A DNA stretch of 64,000 nt from Acidobacteriota bacterium (GCA_016716435.1 JADJWI010000007.1:62001-126000); one strand, 5' to 3'. Counted from the stretch's first letter, positions 14,908 through 23,602 are shown. The notes: generated from the letters alone by a model not told the origin. Translations and numbers: made by a program.

Positions 14908-15684
14908 CTAGACCGTCATTCCTCCATCGACCGCGATGGTCTGGCCGGTGATGTAGCTCGAGGCATCGGAAGCGAGAAAGACGACGGTGCCTTTCAGCTC
15001 GCCTTCCTTTCCGATCCGCGGGATCACATTATTTTCCTGTATCGAGCGTTCGTAAATATCGATAACGGCATCGGCCAGCCGCGAGTGGAAGAAGCCCGGG
15101 GCGATGGCATTGACGCGAATTCCGCGGCGGCCCCAGCTCGCGGCGAGCTCGCGGGTCAGGCCTATAAGGCCCGCTTTGCTGGCGGCATAGCCGGCGTAGA
15201 AAGGCCCGTTTGCCGAGGACGTAAGGCCTGCGATCGAGGCGATGTTTATGATCGAGCCGCTGTTATTTTTCAGCATCTCGCGGCCGGCGGCCTGTGCCAT
15301 AAGAAAACAGCCGGTCAGGTTTACATCGAGCACCTTTTGCCATTTCTCGAGCGGCATATCTTCCGGCATCGCTCCCCAGGAAATGCCGGCATTGTTCACC
15401 AAAATATCGAGGCCGCTAAACTGTTCCACCGTGGCTTCGACTACGGCCTGTACGTCCTCGGCCTTGGAAACATCGCATGCCTTTCCGGCAACGCTGAAGC
15501 CGCGAGCGGTGAATTCGGCAACGGTTTCATCGAGCCATTCCTGCCGGCGGGCGCAGATCATCAGATTCGCCCCGGCCTCGGCGAGGCCTTCGGCCATCTC
15601 TTTGCCGATGCCGCGTGAGCCGCCGGTGATAATGGCCGTTCGTCCCGTAAGATCAAAGAGTTCCGTAACGTTCCTGCCTGGCAT
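14908..15684 (-). CDS. Short-chain dehydrogenase/reductase, gluconate/glucose dehydrogenase-like
   Basis: A 258-residue classical SDR. TGGSRGIGKEMA binds the cofactor, NNAGISWG follows, the catalytic Ser lies in INIASIAG and YAASK provides Tyr and Lys. The C-terminal ITGQTIAVDGGMTV is typical of 2-deoxy-gluconate or gluconate 5-dehydrogenases and FabG-like enzymes. The exact substrate is not determined. The ATG at 15684 is used; an in-frame start at 15726 would add 14 residues absent from the family. No ribosome-binding site is obvious at either. It is followed, 35 bp on, by the metal permease on the same strand. Confidence 0.85.
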   Translation of the reverse strand: MPGRNVTELFDLTGRTAIITGGSRGIGKEMAEGLAEAGANLMICARRQEWLDETVAEFTARGFSVAGKACDVSKAEDVQAVVEATVEQFSGLDILVNNAGISWGAMPEDMPLEKWQKVLDVNLTGCFLMAQAAGREMLKNNSGSIINIASIAGLTSSANGPFYAGYAASKAGLIGLTRELAASWGRRGIRVNAIAPGFFHSRLADAVIDIYERSIQENNVIPRIGKEGELKGTVVFLASDASSYITGQTIAVDGGMTV

Positions 15685-15795
15685 AGTGATGATCGCGCTG
15701 CTACCTGGAAAGCAAAAGTTTACCATACGGCCGCGGGGAATTCGCGAGCCGGCCGGCCGGTGGACTAAGCGTCAGAATCGCGGTTAAATTGATAT

Positions 15796-16599
15796 ATGGA
15801 AAAAACCGAGCGGGAACTGGCGTTTCTCCGCGATCTTTACATCACAGACGATTATACGCGGCGATTCACCGAGCTTGCCGATAAGCATTTGAAGCTCAAG
15901 GCGGTGGAGAACGTTCTTTATTTGAATGCCGGAACGGGCACACACTGCTTTGCCGTCCGCGAGGCCGCGGGCGACGAGGCGGCCGTCTTCGCCGTATGCG
16001 AGAACGACGAATTGCTCAAGATCGCAAAGGACAAGGCCGTCGCCTTGAGTTCCGACGTCGAGGTTTCGCAGATGCAGTACGATGACGACGCGTTCGATGT
16101 CGTCATCGCCGACGGCAGCCTTACCGATCCGGTAGAGGCCGGAGAGCTGATCGCGGAGGCGGCTCGCGTTGCACGGCCGGGCGGAAAGGTTATGGTGATG
16201 CTGCCTGCGGCAGGGAGTTTTGGTGAGATCTTTTCGCTTCTGTGGGAAGTGATGCTCGATGAAGAGTTTGCCGCCGATGCGGTCGCGACCGAAGACCTGA
16301 TCGCGGAGTTGCCGTCGACGTCTGCGCTCGATGGGTTTGCCGAGGCCGCGGGGCTTGCGAAAGTGAGCCTGAATACAGAGAACGAGATATTTGAATACGA
16401 GGATGGAACGGCCTTTGCGGCCTCGCCGCTGGTTTTAGATTTTCTAATGCCGCGATGGCTTGGCGAGATGTCCGCCGAAAAGAAAGAGCAAGTCATGGAG
16501 CGACTTGCTCAGCTTATCGACGCCGAGGACGGCGATCTTGCCTTTCGATTTACGGTAAAGGCGACAGTGTTAACCGGCGAGAAGGCCTACACACACTAA
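15796..16599 (+). CDS. SAM-dependent methyltransferase-like protein
   Basis: A 267-residue protein with a class I methyltransferase fold: VLYLNAGTGTHCFAV is motif I (residues 39-53), followed by an acidic end of strand 2, FDVVIADGSL (motif II/post-I) and PGGKVMVMLP (motif III). The glycine pattern of motif I is looser than usual (NAGTGT), so SAM binding is likely but not certain. The C-terminal 80 residues contain an unassigned helical part. A TTAAAT/TAAATT box lies 5-6 nt before the ATG and no Shine-Dalgarno site is seen. Confidence 0.7.
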   Translation: MEKTERELAFLRDLYITDDYTRRFTELADKHLKLKAVENVLYLNAGTGTHCFAVREAAGDEAAVFAVCENDELLKIAKDKAVALSSDVEVSQMQYDDDAFDVVIADGSLTDPVEAGELIAEAARVARPGGKVMVMLPAAGSFGEIFSLLWEVMLDEEFAADAVATEDLIAELPSTSALDGFAEAAGLAKVSLNTENEIFEYEDGTAFAASPLVLDFLMPRWLGEMSAEKKEQVMERLAQLIDAEDGDLAFRFTVKATVLTGEKAYTH

Positions 16600-16606
16600 A
16601 TTCCAG

Positions 16607-16864
16607 CTATTTCGCTTCGGCACGGCGGCGAAGCTCCTCGGCAAGGGCGTCGTCGCTCATCTGGTTGATCTGCGGAGCTTCCGCCGAGCGGAGCGACTTA
16701 TCGGCGGCTTCTTCCTCTTCAGCCTCACGGAGGCCCTCCTTAAAGGCTTTTCGCGATTGGCCAAGCGACTTGGCAAGCTGCGGCAGCCGCGAGGCACCAA
16801 AAAGCAAGAAAAGCACGGCAACAATCAGGATGATCTCAGTTGTCCCGAGAGCAATTGCTAACAT
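16607..16864 (-). CDS. tatA: Sec-independent translocase protein TatA/E
   Basis: An 85-residue protein: a short periplasmic start, a single membrane helix (about residues 6-24), the hinge FGASRLPQLAKSLGQSRKAFKEG that forms the conserved amphipathic helix, and a charged C-tail. TatA oligomers form the pore through which folded twin-arginine substrates cross the inner membrane. The ATG at 16864 is preceded by AGGTG with good spacing. No tatB or tatC is adjacent, so the rest of the system must lie elsewhere. The glycosylasparaginase at 22134 has an NRRTF leader that could be a Tat substrate. Confidence 0.93.
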   Translation of the reverse strand: MLAIALGTTEIILIVAVLFLLFGASRLPQLAKSLGQSRKAFKEGLREAEEEEAADKSLRSAEAPQINQMSDDALAEELRRRAEAK

Positions 16865-16935
16865 AATCACACCTACGAATTTTTAGACGCACGAACGGCA
16901 ACTAGGGCCGAATCGGTCCGAATACCCAAACTATA

Positions 16936-17889
16936 TCACAAACCGGCCGTGCGAAAACGGTCCATCGCATCGATTAACGCGGCTGTAATGCCTTTCTCCG
17001 AGACCGAATGCCCCGAGTCGGGAACGACAATGAACTCGGCCTCCGGCAGTGCCCGGTGAAGCTCCCACGCGGAGGTCATCGGGCAGACCACGTCATAGCG
17101 GCCCTGGACGATCACAACCGGCAGGTGCCGGATCTTATCTACATTCTCGAGCAAATAGTTGTCTGACGGGAAGAACGAGCCATTGACGAAATAGTGGCTC
17201 TCGATGCGGGCGAGGCTCAGGGCCTCGTGCTCGCCCTCCCAATGATCGACAAGGTCCTGATCGGGAAACAGCTTTGAGGTCGCGCCTTCCCACGTGCTCC
17301 AGGCACGGGCGGCTGCGAGCCGTGTCCGTTCGTCGTCGCTGGTCAGCCGCTTGTGGTAGGCGGTCATGAAATCGCCGCGTTCGTCTTCCGGAATTGCCTC
17401 GCTGTAGCGTTCCCAGAAATCGGGGAAGATCTCCGAAGCACCGTATTGATAGAACCAATCGAGTTCCTTTTTGCGCGTAAGAAAAATGCCACGGAGGATG
17501 AGCCCGAGGCAGCGGTCGGGATGGCTGATGCCATAGGCGAGGCTGAGCGTTGAGCCCCACGAACCGCCAAAGACGTACCACTTATCGATGTCGAACTTCT
17601 CACGGAGCGTTTCGATGTCTTTGATCAGGTCCCAGGTCGTGTTCTCACGAAGCTCGGCGTGCGGCGTGGACATTCCCGCCCCGCGTTGGTCAAAAAGAAT
17701 GACGTGGTAAGCCTCGGGGTCAAAGAACCGCCGATACATCGGGATGAGCCCGCCGCCCGGCCCGCCATGGAGAAACACGACCGGAATGCCATCAGGGTTG
17801 CCAACGCGCTCCCAATAGATCTCGTGAATATCCGACACCTTCAACATGCCAGATTCAAAAGGCTCGATCTCCGGGTAAAGAGTTTTCAT
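16936..17889 (-). CDS. pip: Proline iminopeptidase
   Basis: A 317-residue alpha/beta hydrolase of peptidase family S33. HGGPGGG near residue 41 is the oxyanion-hole motif, GGSWGSTLSLAYG near residue 108 holds the nucleophile serine, GRYDVVCP near residue 266 gives the aspartate and DSGHSVSE near residue 293 the histidine. The enzyme removes N-terminal proline from peptides in the cytoplasm. No signal peptide is visible, length is normal and the gene appears monocistronic. Confidence 0.94.
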   Translation of the reverse strand: MKTLYPEIEPFESGMLKVSDIHEIYWERVGNPDGIPVVFLHGGPGGGLIPMYRRFFDPEAYHVILFDQRGAGMSTPHAELRENTTWDLIKDIETLREKFDIDKWYVFGGSWGSTLSLAYGISHPDRCLGLILRGIFLTRKKELDWFYQYGASEIFPDFWERYSEAIPEDERGDFMTAYHKRLTSDDERTRLAAARAWSTWEGATSKLFPDQDLVDHWEGEHEALSLARIESHYFVNGSFFPSDNYLLENVDKIRHLPVVIVQGRYDVVCPMTSAWELHRALPEAEFIVVPDSGHSVSEKGITAALIDAMDRFRTAGL

Positions 17890-17967
17890 ATGAATTCGAT
17901 GATAACCGAGCCGGTCGTACTAGCCAAAATACCCCGACAGAATAACAGGAGCGTAATCCATTCGACA

Positions 17968-18306
17968 TCAATCAAAGGGACGAAGTTCAGAACTCTGGGG
18001 CAATTGTTTTGGTGCGTCGCCCGCTCTGCCGTAGACTTCAATTCCTGCAAGAATCCCTTCCTTTTCAAAAACAAAGGCTCCAGCCGATTTATCGCCTTCA
18101 CCAAAGATAAAATCACCTAAAATACGGAGCCCGCCAGTAGGCTCCTCCATTCCCTCGATCTTGAAATTTACGCTTGCGCAACCGCATGGGCACACTGAGC
18201 ACACGCGGGCGTGTTTCAACTGCTCCAAAAATTCTGATGCCTGGGGCGTCCCGTTTTCTAACATCCAGCAGGTAAGATCGCGCTCTTCCGTTGTTAGCTC
18301 TCGCAT
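17968..18306 (-). CDS. Small cysteine-motif protein, unknown function
   Basis: A 112-residue protein with a CSVCPCGCASVNF segment near residues 36-48 that could bind a metal, followed by a predicted beta-rich C-terminal half. No named family is recognised. It overlaps the end of the upstream secreted-protein gene by 13 bp (18294-18306), so the two are translated as a unit. A CPCGC core suggests zinc or Fe-S binding, but nothing firmer can be said. Confidence 0.6.
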   Translation of the reverse strand: MRELTTEERDLTCWMLENGTPQASEFLEQLKHARVCSVCPCGCASVNFKIEGMEEPTGGLRILGDFIFGEGDKSAGAFVFEKEGILAGIEVYGRAGDAPKQLPQSSELRPFD

Positions 18307-18815
18307 TCCTCTTTGGTGCCAAAGTACTCAAAGCCGTAAATCACTTCTTCGTCGTCCTCGTCTTTTTGGACCTTTATAATGAAACCTTTTTCACCGTCGA
18401 TATATGACGCCGCCCCGTACACATGGGTGAGACTGTATGGTAACTCGGTTCTGAGAAAGTCTTTAGGAAAATTCCGAAGCTTCTTGACGTACGATTTGAG
18501 TTTTACGGTATCGTTCAAGTATACGACAAATGACGAAACGATATCTTCCGCCGGAGAGCTTATGTCCCGTCGGTCGTAATGGACGTTCACGCTGTATTTC
18601 TTTAAATGATATATCCCTATAATGTCCGGGTCCGGATCTCGCCCCAGGATTTTCTCGGCCTGAAGACGGGTCGTAACACAAGGGATTATGCCGTTCCAAC
18701 CTTGGGCCGCTACATTCGTGGCGGCAAAAAGCAACAGGCCCATTATAGGTAAAACACTCACTCTGTTACGGGCCTGAAAGCCGGCAACATTCCTCGAATA
18801 CATGCTCTTCATCAT
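18294..18815 (-). CDS. Secreted protein of unknown function, paired with a cysteine-motif protein
   Basis: A 173-residue protein with a signal peptide (hydrophobic core PIMGLLLFAATNVAAQG). The mature part starts GWNGIIPCVTTRLQAEKILG, a pattern seen in small exported proteins of this kind of genome, where a short motif with threonine and arginine precedes an alpha/beta domain. Two cysteines are far apart. The ATG at 18815 is preferred because GGAAG lies 7 nt upstream; an earlier start at 18854 would put charged residues before the signal sequence. It overlaps the next gene by 13 bp. Confidence 0.6.
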   Translation of the reverse strand: MMKSMYSRNVAGFQARNRVSVLPIMGLLLFAATNVAAQGWNGIIPCVTTRLQAEKILGRDPDPDIIGIYHLKKYSVNVHYDRRDISSPAEDIVSSFVVYLNDTVKLKSYVKKLRNFPKDFLRTELPYSLTHVYGAASYIDGEKGFIIKVQKDEDDEEVIYGFEYFGTKEECES

Positions 18816-18935
18816 TACTTTCTTCCAAATACTTTCCCCTCCGCCTCGATCCAAACCTCAAACACGGCAATGTCAACTAAAGCCTGTTAATCGCTCCTTT
18901 GCTGTCTAACCGGCTCTTCTCCCCTCTCGCACATT

Positions 18936-20948
18936 TTAGCTTACGTTTAGGAAATTGTCCGACCAGAGTTGGAAAACGAGAAGGGTCCAGAGTTCCTTGT
19001 GGTGCGAGGCTCGGCCCGTTTCGTGTTCGGTGATGAGACGCTGGACGTAGTCGGGGTTGAAGAGGCCTTGTTGCTTTAACCTTTCGGGTGCGAGCATGTC
19101 GTGCATTAGCGGATTGAGGCGGCCTTTGAGCCATTCGGCGATCGGGATGCCGAAGCCTTTTTTCGGGCGGTGAAGAATATCCTGCGGCAGCAGGTCACGC
19201 ATCGCCTCTTTGAGTATGACTTTGCCGCTCTTGCCTTTAAGTTTGTATTCGACCGGGATCGACGCGGCGAACTGGCCGATGCGGGGGTCGAGAAACGGTG
19301 CACGCGTTTCGAGCGAAACGGCCATTGCGGCCCGATCGACCTTGGTCAAAATATCCTCGGCGAGATAGTAGTTGATGTCGGCATACTGCATCTGCTCAAC
19401 GACATTCTTCGCATCGGAACCGCCGACGAGTTCACGCACACCGCGGTAGATGTCGGCGTCGGTCTGGGCGAGCACATCTTTGGTGAAAAGCTGATCGTGC
19501 TGATCGACCGAGAACGAGCCGAACCACGAATGATGCCGCGCAACGTCATCATAACGAGCCGCCCGGATGAAGCGCTTGGCCTTGTATTCGAACGAGAGAT
19601 TCTTCGTTGAAACGGGAAGTGCGTTGATGAGCGGCTCAATGAAACCGCGGCGGAGAAGCGAGGGCAAGGCGAGATATCGGGCCGCGACGCGATGTGCGTA
19701 ATACATCGGGTAGCCGGCGAAAATCTCGTCGCCGCCGTCGCCGCCGAGTGCGACCGTTACGTGCTTGCGGACAAAGCGGGCGAGCAGAAAGGTCGGGATC
19801 AACGAGGCATCAGACATCGGCTCATCAAGCCAACCGCCGATCTCGCCGATCAGGTCGCCGGCGGTCGCGGCCGAGAGTTTGTCCTCGTAATGCTCGGTAT
19901 CGAGATGCTTCGCGACCCGCCGCGCATACTTCGATTCGTCAAAGCTGTCTTCCTCAAAGCCGATAGAAAAGGTCTTGACGCGTTCCGTCGCGTGCTGAAC
20001 CGCAAAGGCCGCGACGGTTGACGAATCGATCCCGCCGGAGAGCAAGATGCCAAGCGGAACGTCCGAGACTAGCCGCATTCGAACGGCGTCCGAAAGCAGA
20101 TCGCGGAGTTCGTCGGATCTCTCTGTAAGCGTCTTCGAAGGAGTGAGGACACTCTTGTCCGCATCGCCGGTTCCTCCGGCGAAACTGTCTTTATCTATCG
20201 ACGACTCTGAATCATTCGCGCTCGTTCGCGTCGAAACGACGCTCATGCGGACAGGAGTGTCCGCACTCCAATTTAGGTCCCAGTAGCGGCGGGTTTTGAC
20301 CTCGCCATTTTCGACCGTGAGGACGTGTGCCGCCGGAAGTTTATGGATGCCTTTGAAGATCGACATTGGCGCCGGGACGTAGTCGAACGAGACGTAGTGG
20401 CGGAACGCGTTCAGGTCGAGCTCGGGCTTGACGGCGGGATGGGCGAGTATCGCTTTGAGCTCAGATGCCCAGATCAGCTTGTCATCGAAGACGCCGTAAT
20501 ATAGCGGCTTTTCGCCAAAGCGGTCACGGGCGATGATCAGCTTTTTTTGCTTCGCGTCCCAGAGCGAGAAGGCGTACATGCCATTTACGTGATCAAGCAT
20601 CGCCTCGCCATACTCCTCGTAAAGATGCGGCAGTATTTCTGTGTCGGATTTGGTCGTGAACTTGTGGCCTTTCGCTTCGAGCTCGGAGCGGACCTCGCGG
20701 TAGTTGTAAAGCTCGCCGTTCATCATCACGACGACCGAGCGGTCGCAATTGAAAACAGGCTGGTCGCCGGTGTGCAGATCGATGATCGAAAGCCGCCGCA
20801 TACCGAGCGCGACCGTGTCATCAAGCCACAAGCCTTCGCTATCCGGCCCGCGATGCACGATCCGTTCACACATCGAGTGCAGCACCGCCTCGGCACCGTC
20901 GTTCGAATCAGATCGTTTTAGGTTTATCCAACCGGTGATACCGCACAT
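18936..20948 (-). CDS. asnB: Glutamine-dependent asparagine synthetase with an in-frame palindromic insertion
   Basis: A 670-residue AsnB-type protein. The start at 20948 leaves Cys2 (MCGITG) as the nucleophile of the class II glutamine amidotransferase domain. The synthetase domain has the PP-motif LLSGGIDSSTVA, then VALGGDGGDEIFAGYPMY and ETRAPFLDP. It makes asparagine or amidates a sugar or peptide. About 45 residues between YWDLNW and ERSDELRDLL are encoded by the palindromic insert at 20140-20269 and are foreign to the family. A membrane glycosyltransferase gene lies directly upstream, so a role in envelope polysaccharide, as for many asnB-like genes, is possible. No ribosome-binding site precedes the start. 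Confidence 0.92.
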   Translation of the reverse strand: MCGITGWINLKRSDSNDGAEAVLHSMCERIVHRGPDSEGLWLDDTVALGMRRLSIIDLHTGDQPVFNCDRSVVVMMNGELYNYREVRSELEAKGHKFTTKSDTEILPHLYEEYGEAMLDHVNGMYAFSLWDAKQKKLIIARDRFGEKPLYYGVFDDKLIWASELKAILAHPAVKPELDLNAFRHYVSFDYVPAPMSIFKGIHKLPAAHVLTVENGEVKTRRYWDLNWSADTPVRMSVVSTRTSANDSESSIDKDSFAGGTGDADKSVLTPSKTLTERSDELRDLLSDAVRMRLVSDVPLGILLSGGIDSSTVAAFAVQHATERVKTFSIGFEEDSFDESKYARRVAKHLDTEHYEDKLSAATAGDLIGEIGGWLDEPMSDASLIPTFLLARFVRKHVTVALGGDGGDEIFAGYPMYYAHRVAARYLALPSLLRRGFIEPLINALPVSTKNLSFEYKAKRFIRAARYDDVARHHSWFGSFSVDQHDQLFTKDVLAQTDADIYRGVRELVGGSDAKNVVEQMQYADINYYLAEDILTKVDRAAMAVSLETRAPFLDPRIGQFAASIPVEYKLKGKSGKVILKEAMRDLLPQDILHRPKKGFGIPIAEWLKGRLNPLMHDMLAPERLKQQGLFNPDYVQRLITEHETGRASHHKELWTLLVFQLWSDNFLNVS
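20140..20269. repeat. 130-bp insert with 25-bp inverted arms inside asnB
   Basis: The left arm (20140-20164) and right arm (20245-20269) are inverted copies matching at 23 of 25 positions; their core is GGACACTCTTGTCC. The 80-bp centre has its own short inverted repeats. The segment is a multiple-of-three match to the reading frame and encodes the DADKSV motif. A third arm-like copy occurs at 24534-24558. Confidence 0.85.
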
Positions 20949-20954
20949 AAAAAA

Positions 20955-21049
20955 GTGAGCAGTGAGCGGGTAGCAGTTAGCAGTTAGAACAACATCAGGA
21001 ACTCGACCGTCGCTGTTCACTGCTTACTGCTCGCAGCTCACTCAGTGAA
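20955..21049. repeat. Heptamer array with inverted arms between asnB and the glycosyltransferase gene
   Basis: The left arm (20955-20989) is five heptamers: GTGAGCA, GTGAGCG, GGTAGCA, GTTAGCA, GTTAGAA. The right arm (21015-21049) holds five inverted heptamers such as GTTCACT, GCTTACT and GCTCACT. The arms can pair into a long imperfect hairpin. The array starts 7 bp upstream of asnB and contains the last codons and stop of the glycosyltransferase gene (21038-21040). Confidence 0.8.
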
Positions 21050-22021
21050 TCCTATCTTCTCCCTCACTGCATAGATCGCCTTGTCCTGTGATTCGTGGTA
21101 GGTGCGGACGAGGAGTTCGGCGAGGAGGCCCATCAGGAAAAATTGCACCGAGATGGCGAGCATCACGATGGCGATAATGGGCAACGGCGTTAGGATGAAC
21201 GATGTGCTGTAAAAGAGCTTCAGCACGATCGCCCAGACGCCGGCGATCATTGAAATAAAGAACGCCAGCATGCCGAAGCCGCCAAATACATACAGCGGCT
21301 TGGTGTGATACTCAGCCATGAACTTGATGGTTATCAGGTCGAAGATGACCTTGATCGTCCGCGAGATGCCGTATTTCGATTTGCCGGCGGTACGTGCGTG
21401 GTGATCGACCGGGATCTCGGTCACGCGTGCCCCGGCCCAACTTGCGTAGATCGGGATAAAGCGGTGCATCTCGCCGTAGAGCTTTACGTCCTGTATCACG
21501 TCGCGGCGATATGCCTTGAGCGAGCAGCCGTAGTCATGCAGATGTACATCGCCGATCCAGGAAATAATACGATTGGCGATCTGCGACGGGATCTTTCGCG
21601 AGATGAGCTTGTCCTGCCTGTCCTTTCGCCAGCCGGAAACGACGTCGTAGCCTTCGTCGAGCTTGTCGAGCAGGCGTTTGATATCGGCCGGGTCGTTCTG
21701 CAGATCGGCGTCCATCGGAATAAGGATGTCGCCTTTTGCGGCGTCGATGCCGGCGGACATCGCGGCGGTCTGGCCATAATTCCGGCGAAGCGAGATGACG
21801 CGAACACGGTCGTCCTCGGCGGCGATCTCTTTCAATATCGCGAGGCTATTATCGGTCGAGCCGTCATCGACGAAGATCACCTCCGCCGTTTTGCCGAGAG
21901 CGTCGAGCGCCGCCGCGATCTTGGCGTGCATCGGGCGGAGGTTGTCCTCCTCATCAAGCACGGGCAGAAAAAGCGAGAGCTCCGGCGCGTCGTTAAGTTT
22001 TTCAGTAGCTTCTGAAACCAT
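21038..22021 (-). CDS. Family 2 glycosyltransferase, polyprenyl-phosphate sugar transferase type
   Basis: A 327-residue protein with a GT-A domain: SLFLPVLDEEDNL, FVDDGSTDNS (UDP-sugar binding), ALRRN-like VISLRRNYGQ and MDADLQNDP (DxD). Two C-terminal membrane segments (about residues 245-268 and 278-302) anchor it. This layout is that of GtrB/DPM1-like enzymes that move a sugar from a nucleotide donor to undecaprenyl phosphate at the inner membrane. asnB follows on the same strand. The last three codons and stop lie within a heptamer array, so the C-terminus may have been altered by repeat growth. Confidence 0.9.
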   Translation of the reverse strand: MVSEATEKLNDAPELSLFLPVLDEEDNLRPMHAKIAAALDALGKTAEVIFVDDGSTDNSLAILKEIAAEDDRVRVISLRRNYGQTAAMSAGIDAAKGDILIPMDADLQNDPADIKRLLDKLDEGYDVVSGWRKDRQDKLISRKIPSQIANRIISWIGDVHLHDYGCSLKAYRRDVIQDVKLYGEMHRFIPIYASWAGARVTEIPVDHHARTAGKSKYGISRTIKVIFDLITIKFMAEYHTKPLYVFGGFGMLAFFISMIAGVWAIVLKLFYSTSFILTPLPIIAIVMLAISVQFFLMGLLAELLVRTYHESQDKAIYAVREKIGFTE

Positions 22022-22133
22022 TTCAATAAATCCGATAAACCTAATAATCTAGAACTTTCACGCGGGAAAATACAGCACGCACAAACGGTTGGCACAAGAA
22101 CTAGCACCGTTCGCACACCGATCGTACGAAAAT

Positions 22134-23165
22134 ATGAATCGAAGAACCTTTATTGGGATACCGGCCGCGGTTGCCGCTGCTGCTCATTTGTCGCCTGCCG
22201 AGGCTCAGACGGCCGGTCTCCGTTCAGGCATGAAAGTGAAGCTGCCGGCGGTGGTTTCTACATGGGACAGCGGCGTTCGGGCGAATGCGGCGGCTTGGCC
22301 GCTATTGGCGGAGCGGAGATCGGCGCTCGATTCGGTCGAGGCAGCAGGCCGTGCGGCGGAGCTCGAGCAGAGCTGCTGCGTCGGGCTTGGCGCGAACCCA
22401 GACCGCGACGGAACCGTGACGCTCGATGCCTGCGTCATGAACGGCAACGGCGACTGCGGCAGCGTCGCGTATCTTGAGCGGATCAAGCATCCGGTCTCGG
22501 TCGCCCGGAAGGTGATGGAACTGACGCCGCACGTCCTGCTTGCCGGAATGGGGGCACAGCAGTTTGCCGCGGCGAACGGGTTCTCGATAGAGAGCGGCGA
22601 GCTTTCGCCCGAGGCCGAAAGGGAATGGAAGAAATGGCTTGAGAAATCGAATTACAAGCCGGAGATAAACATCGAGAACAAGAAGATCTCCCAAGCAGCG
22701 CCGTATTTTTTGAGCGACGGCTCGCCGAACCATGACACGATGGGCACCGTCGCGATCGACGCGAGAGGCAAGCTTGCCGGAATGGTCACGACCAGCGGAA
22801 TGGCGTTTAAGATGCACGGCCGGGTTGGCGACTCGCCGATAATTGGAGCCGGGCTTTTTGTTGATGACGAGGTCGGTGCGGCGACGAGCTCGGGCGTCGG
22901 CGAAGAGGTGATCCGCATCTGCGGGACGCACACCGTCATCGAACAAATGCGGATGGGCCGCTCGCCCGAGCAAGCCTGCCGCGAGGCCATCCGCCGCATC
23001 ATTAAACGCGACACCGCCAAGGCAAAGGAGTTTCAAGTCGGCTTTGTCGCCATCTCACGCCGCGGCGAGGTCGGAGCATTTGCGATACAAAAGGGCTTTA
23101 CGTTCTCGGTGACGAATGCCGAGCACCCGCAGGGAAAGGTGCTTGAATCAAAGAGTTATTTTTAG
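22134..23165 (+). CDS. Glycosylasparaginase (N4-GlcNAc-asparaginase), Tat-type leader
   Basis: A 343-residue Ntn-hydrolase. NRRTFIGIPAAVAAAA is a leader with an arginine pair, likely Tat-dependent. The autocleavage site is DGSPNHDTMGTVAIDARG, where the threonine becomes the N-terminal nucleophile of the beta chain; GVGEEVIRICGTH is also typical. Glycosylasparaginases split the bond between asparagine and N-acetylglucosamine in glycopeptides, acting in the periplasm. The ATG at 22134 is chosen because it places the leader at the N-terminus. It is divergent from the glycosyltransferase gene. Confidence 0.92.
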   Translation: MNRRTFIGIPAAVAAAAHLSPAEAQTAGLRSGMKVKLPAVVSTWDSGVRANAAAWPLLAERRSALDSVEAAGRAAELEQSCCVGLGANPDRDGTVTLDACVMNGNGDCGSVAYLERIKHPVSVARKVMELTPHVLLAGMGAQQFAAANGFSIESGELSPEAEREWKKWLEKSNYKPEINIENKKISQAAPYFLSDGSPNHDTMGTVAIDARGKLAGMVTTSGMAFKMHGRVGDSPIIGAGLFVDDEVGAATSSGVGEEVIRICGTHTVIEQMRMGRSPEQACREAIRRIIKRDTAKAKEFQVGFVAISRRGEVGAFAIQKGFTFSVTNAEHPQGKVLESKSYF

Positions 23166-23284
23166 CCACAGAGTACACGGAGAGTTTTTGGGGCGGTCTT
23201 AACGAAAACAAGTTCGGGCACTCTGGCTTTTCTTCTCGAGAAAAACCGAAGATTTCTCTCTGAGCCCTCTGTGTGCTCCGTGGC
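23165..23284. repeat. Octamer-type inverted repeat between glycosylasparaginase and HIT genes
   Basis: GCCACAGAGTACACGGAGAG (23165-23184) is inverted at 23256-23284, whose complement begins GCCACGGAGCACACAGAGGG; 16 of 20 positions agree. The left arm starts at the last base of the stop codon of the upstream gene and the right arm ends 4 bp from the HIT stop codon, so the repeat fills the gap between convergent genes. It could act as a bidirectional transcription end. Confidence 0.7.
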
Positions 23285-23287
23285 GAA

Positions 23288-23602
23288 TTACTTCGGATCG
23301 CCGGAGTTGATGTGAAAATGCAGGTGTTTTGAGTCCTGGTAGTCGCCGAGGTTGGTAAGGACGCGGGCGGCACCGTGTTCTTCGGAGACCCGGGCGGCGA
23401 CCTCTTTTATGACGTCGAAGATCTCGATGAGCAGATCGCTTTCGACCTCGAGAACAGAGGCGACGTGCCGCTTCGGCACAACAACGATATGCACCGGCCA
23501 GAACGGCCGCGTGTGGTGATAGGCAAGAACGTTTTCCGTCTCAAGCACCTTCTCGACCGGCGTCTTTCCCGAAAAAACCTCTTCGCAATAGAAATCCGAC
23601 AT
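23288..23602 (-). CDS. HIT-family nucleotide-binding hydrolase
   Basis: A 104-residue HIT protein. KHLHFHINSG near residue 93 contains the HxHxHxx active-site triad, and PFWPVHIVVVPKRHVAS is the conserved central strand. Members hydrolyse nucleoside phosphoramidates or dinucleotides (HinT-like). It is a little shorter than typical HinT but complete. The orphan antitoxin gene lies 36 bp upstream on the same strand. Confidence 0.92.
   Translation of the reverse strand: MSDFYCEEVFSGKTPVEKVLETENVLAYHHTRPFWPVHIVVVPKRHVASVLEVESDLLIEIFDVIKEVAARVSEEHGAARVLTNLGDYQDSKHLHFHINSGDPK

Noticed and set aside
20140..20269. The asnB insert as an insertion sequence
   Set aside because: It is 130 bp with no transposase and stays in frame; it fits a small palindromic or MITE-like element better.
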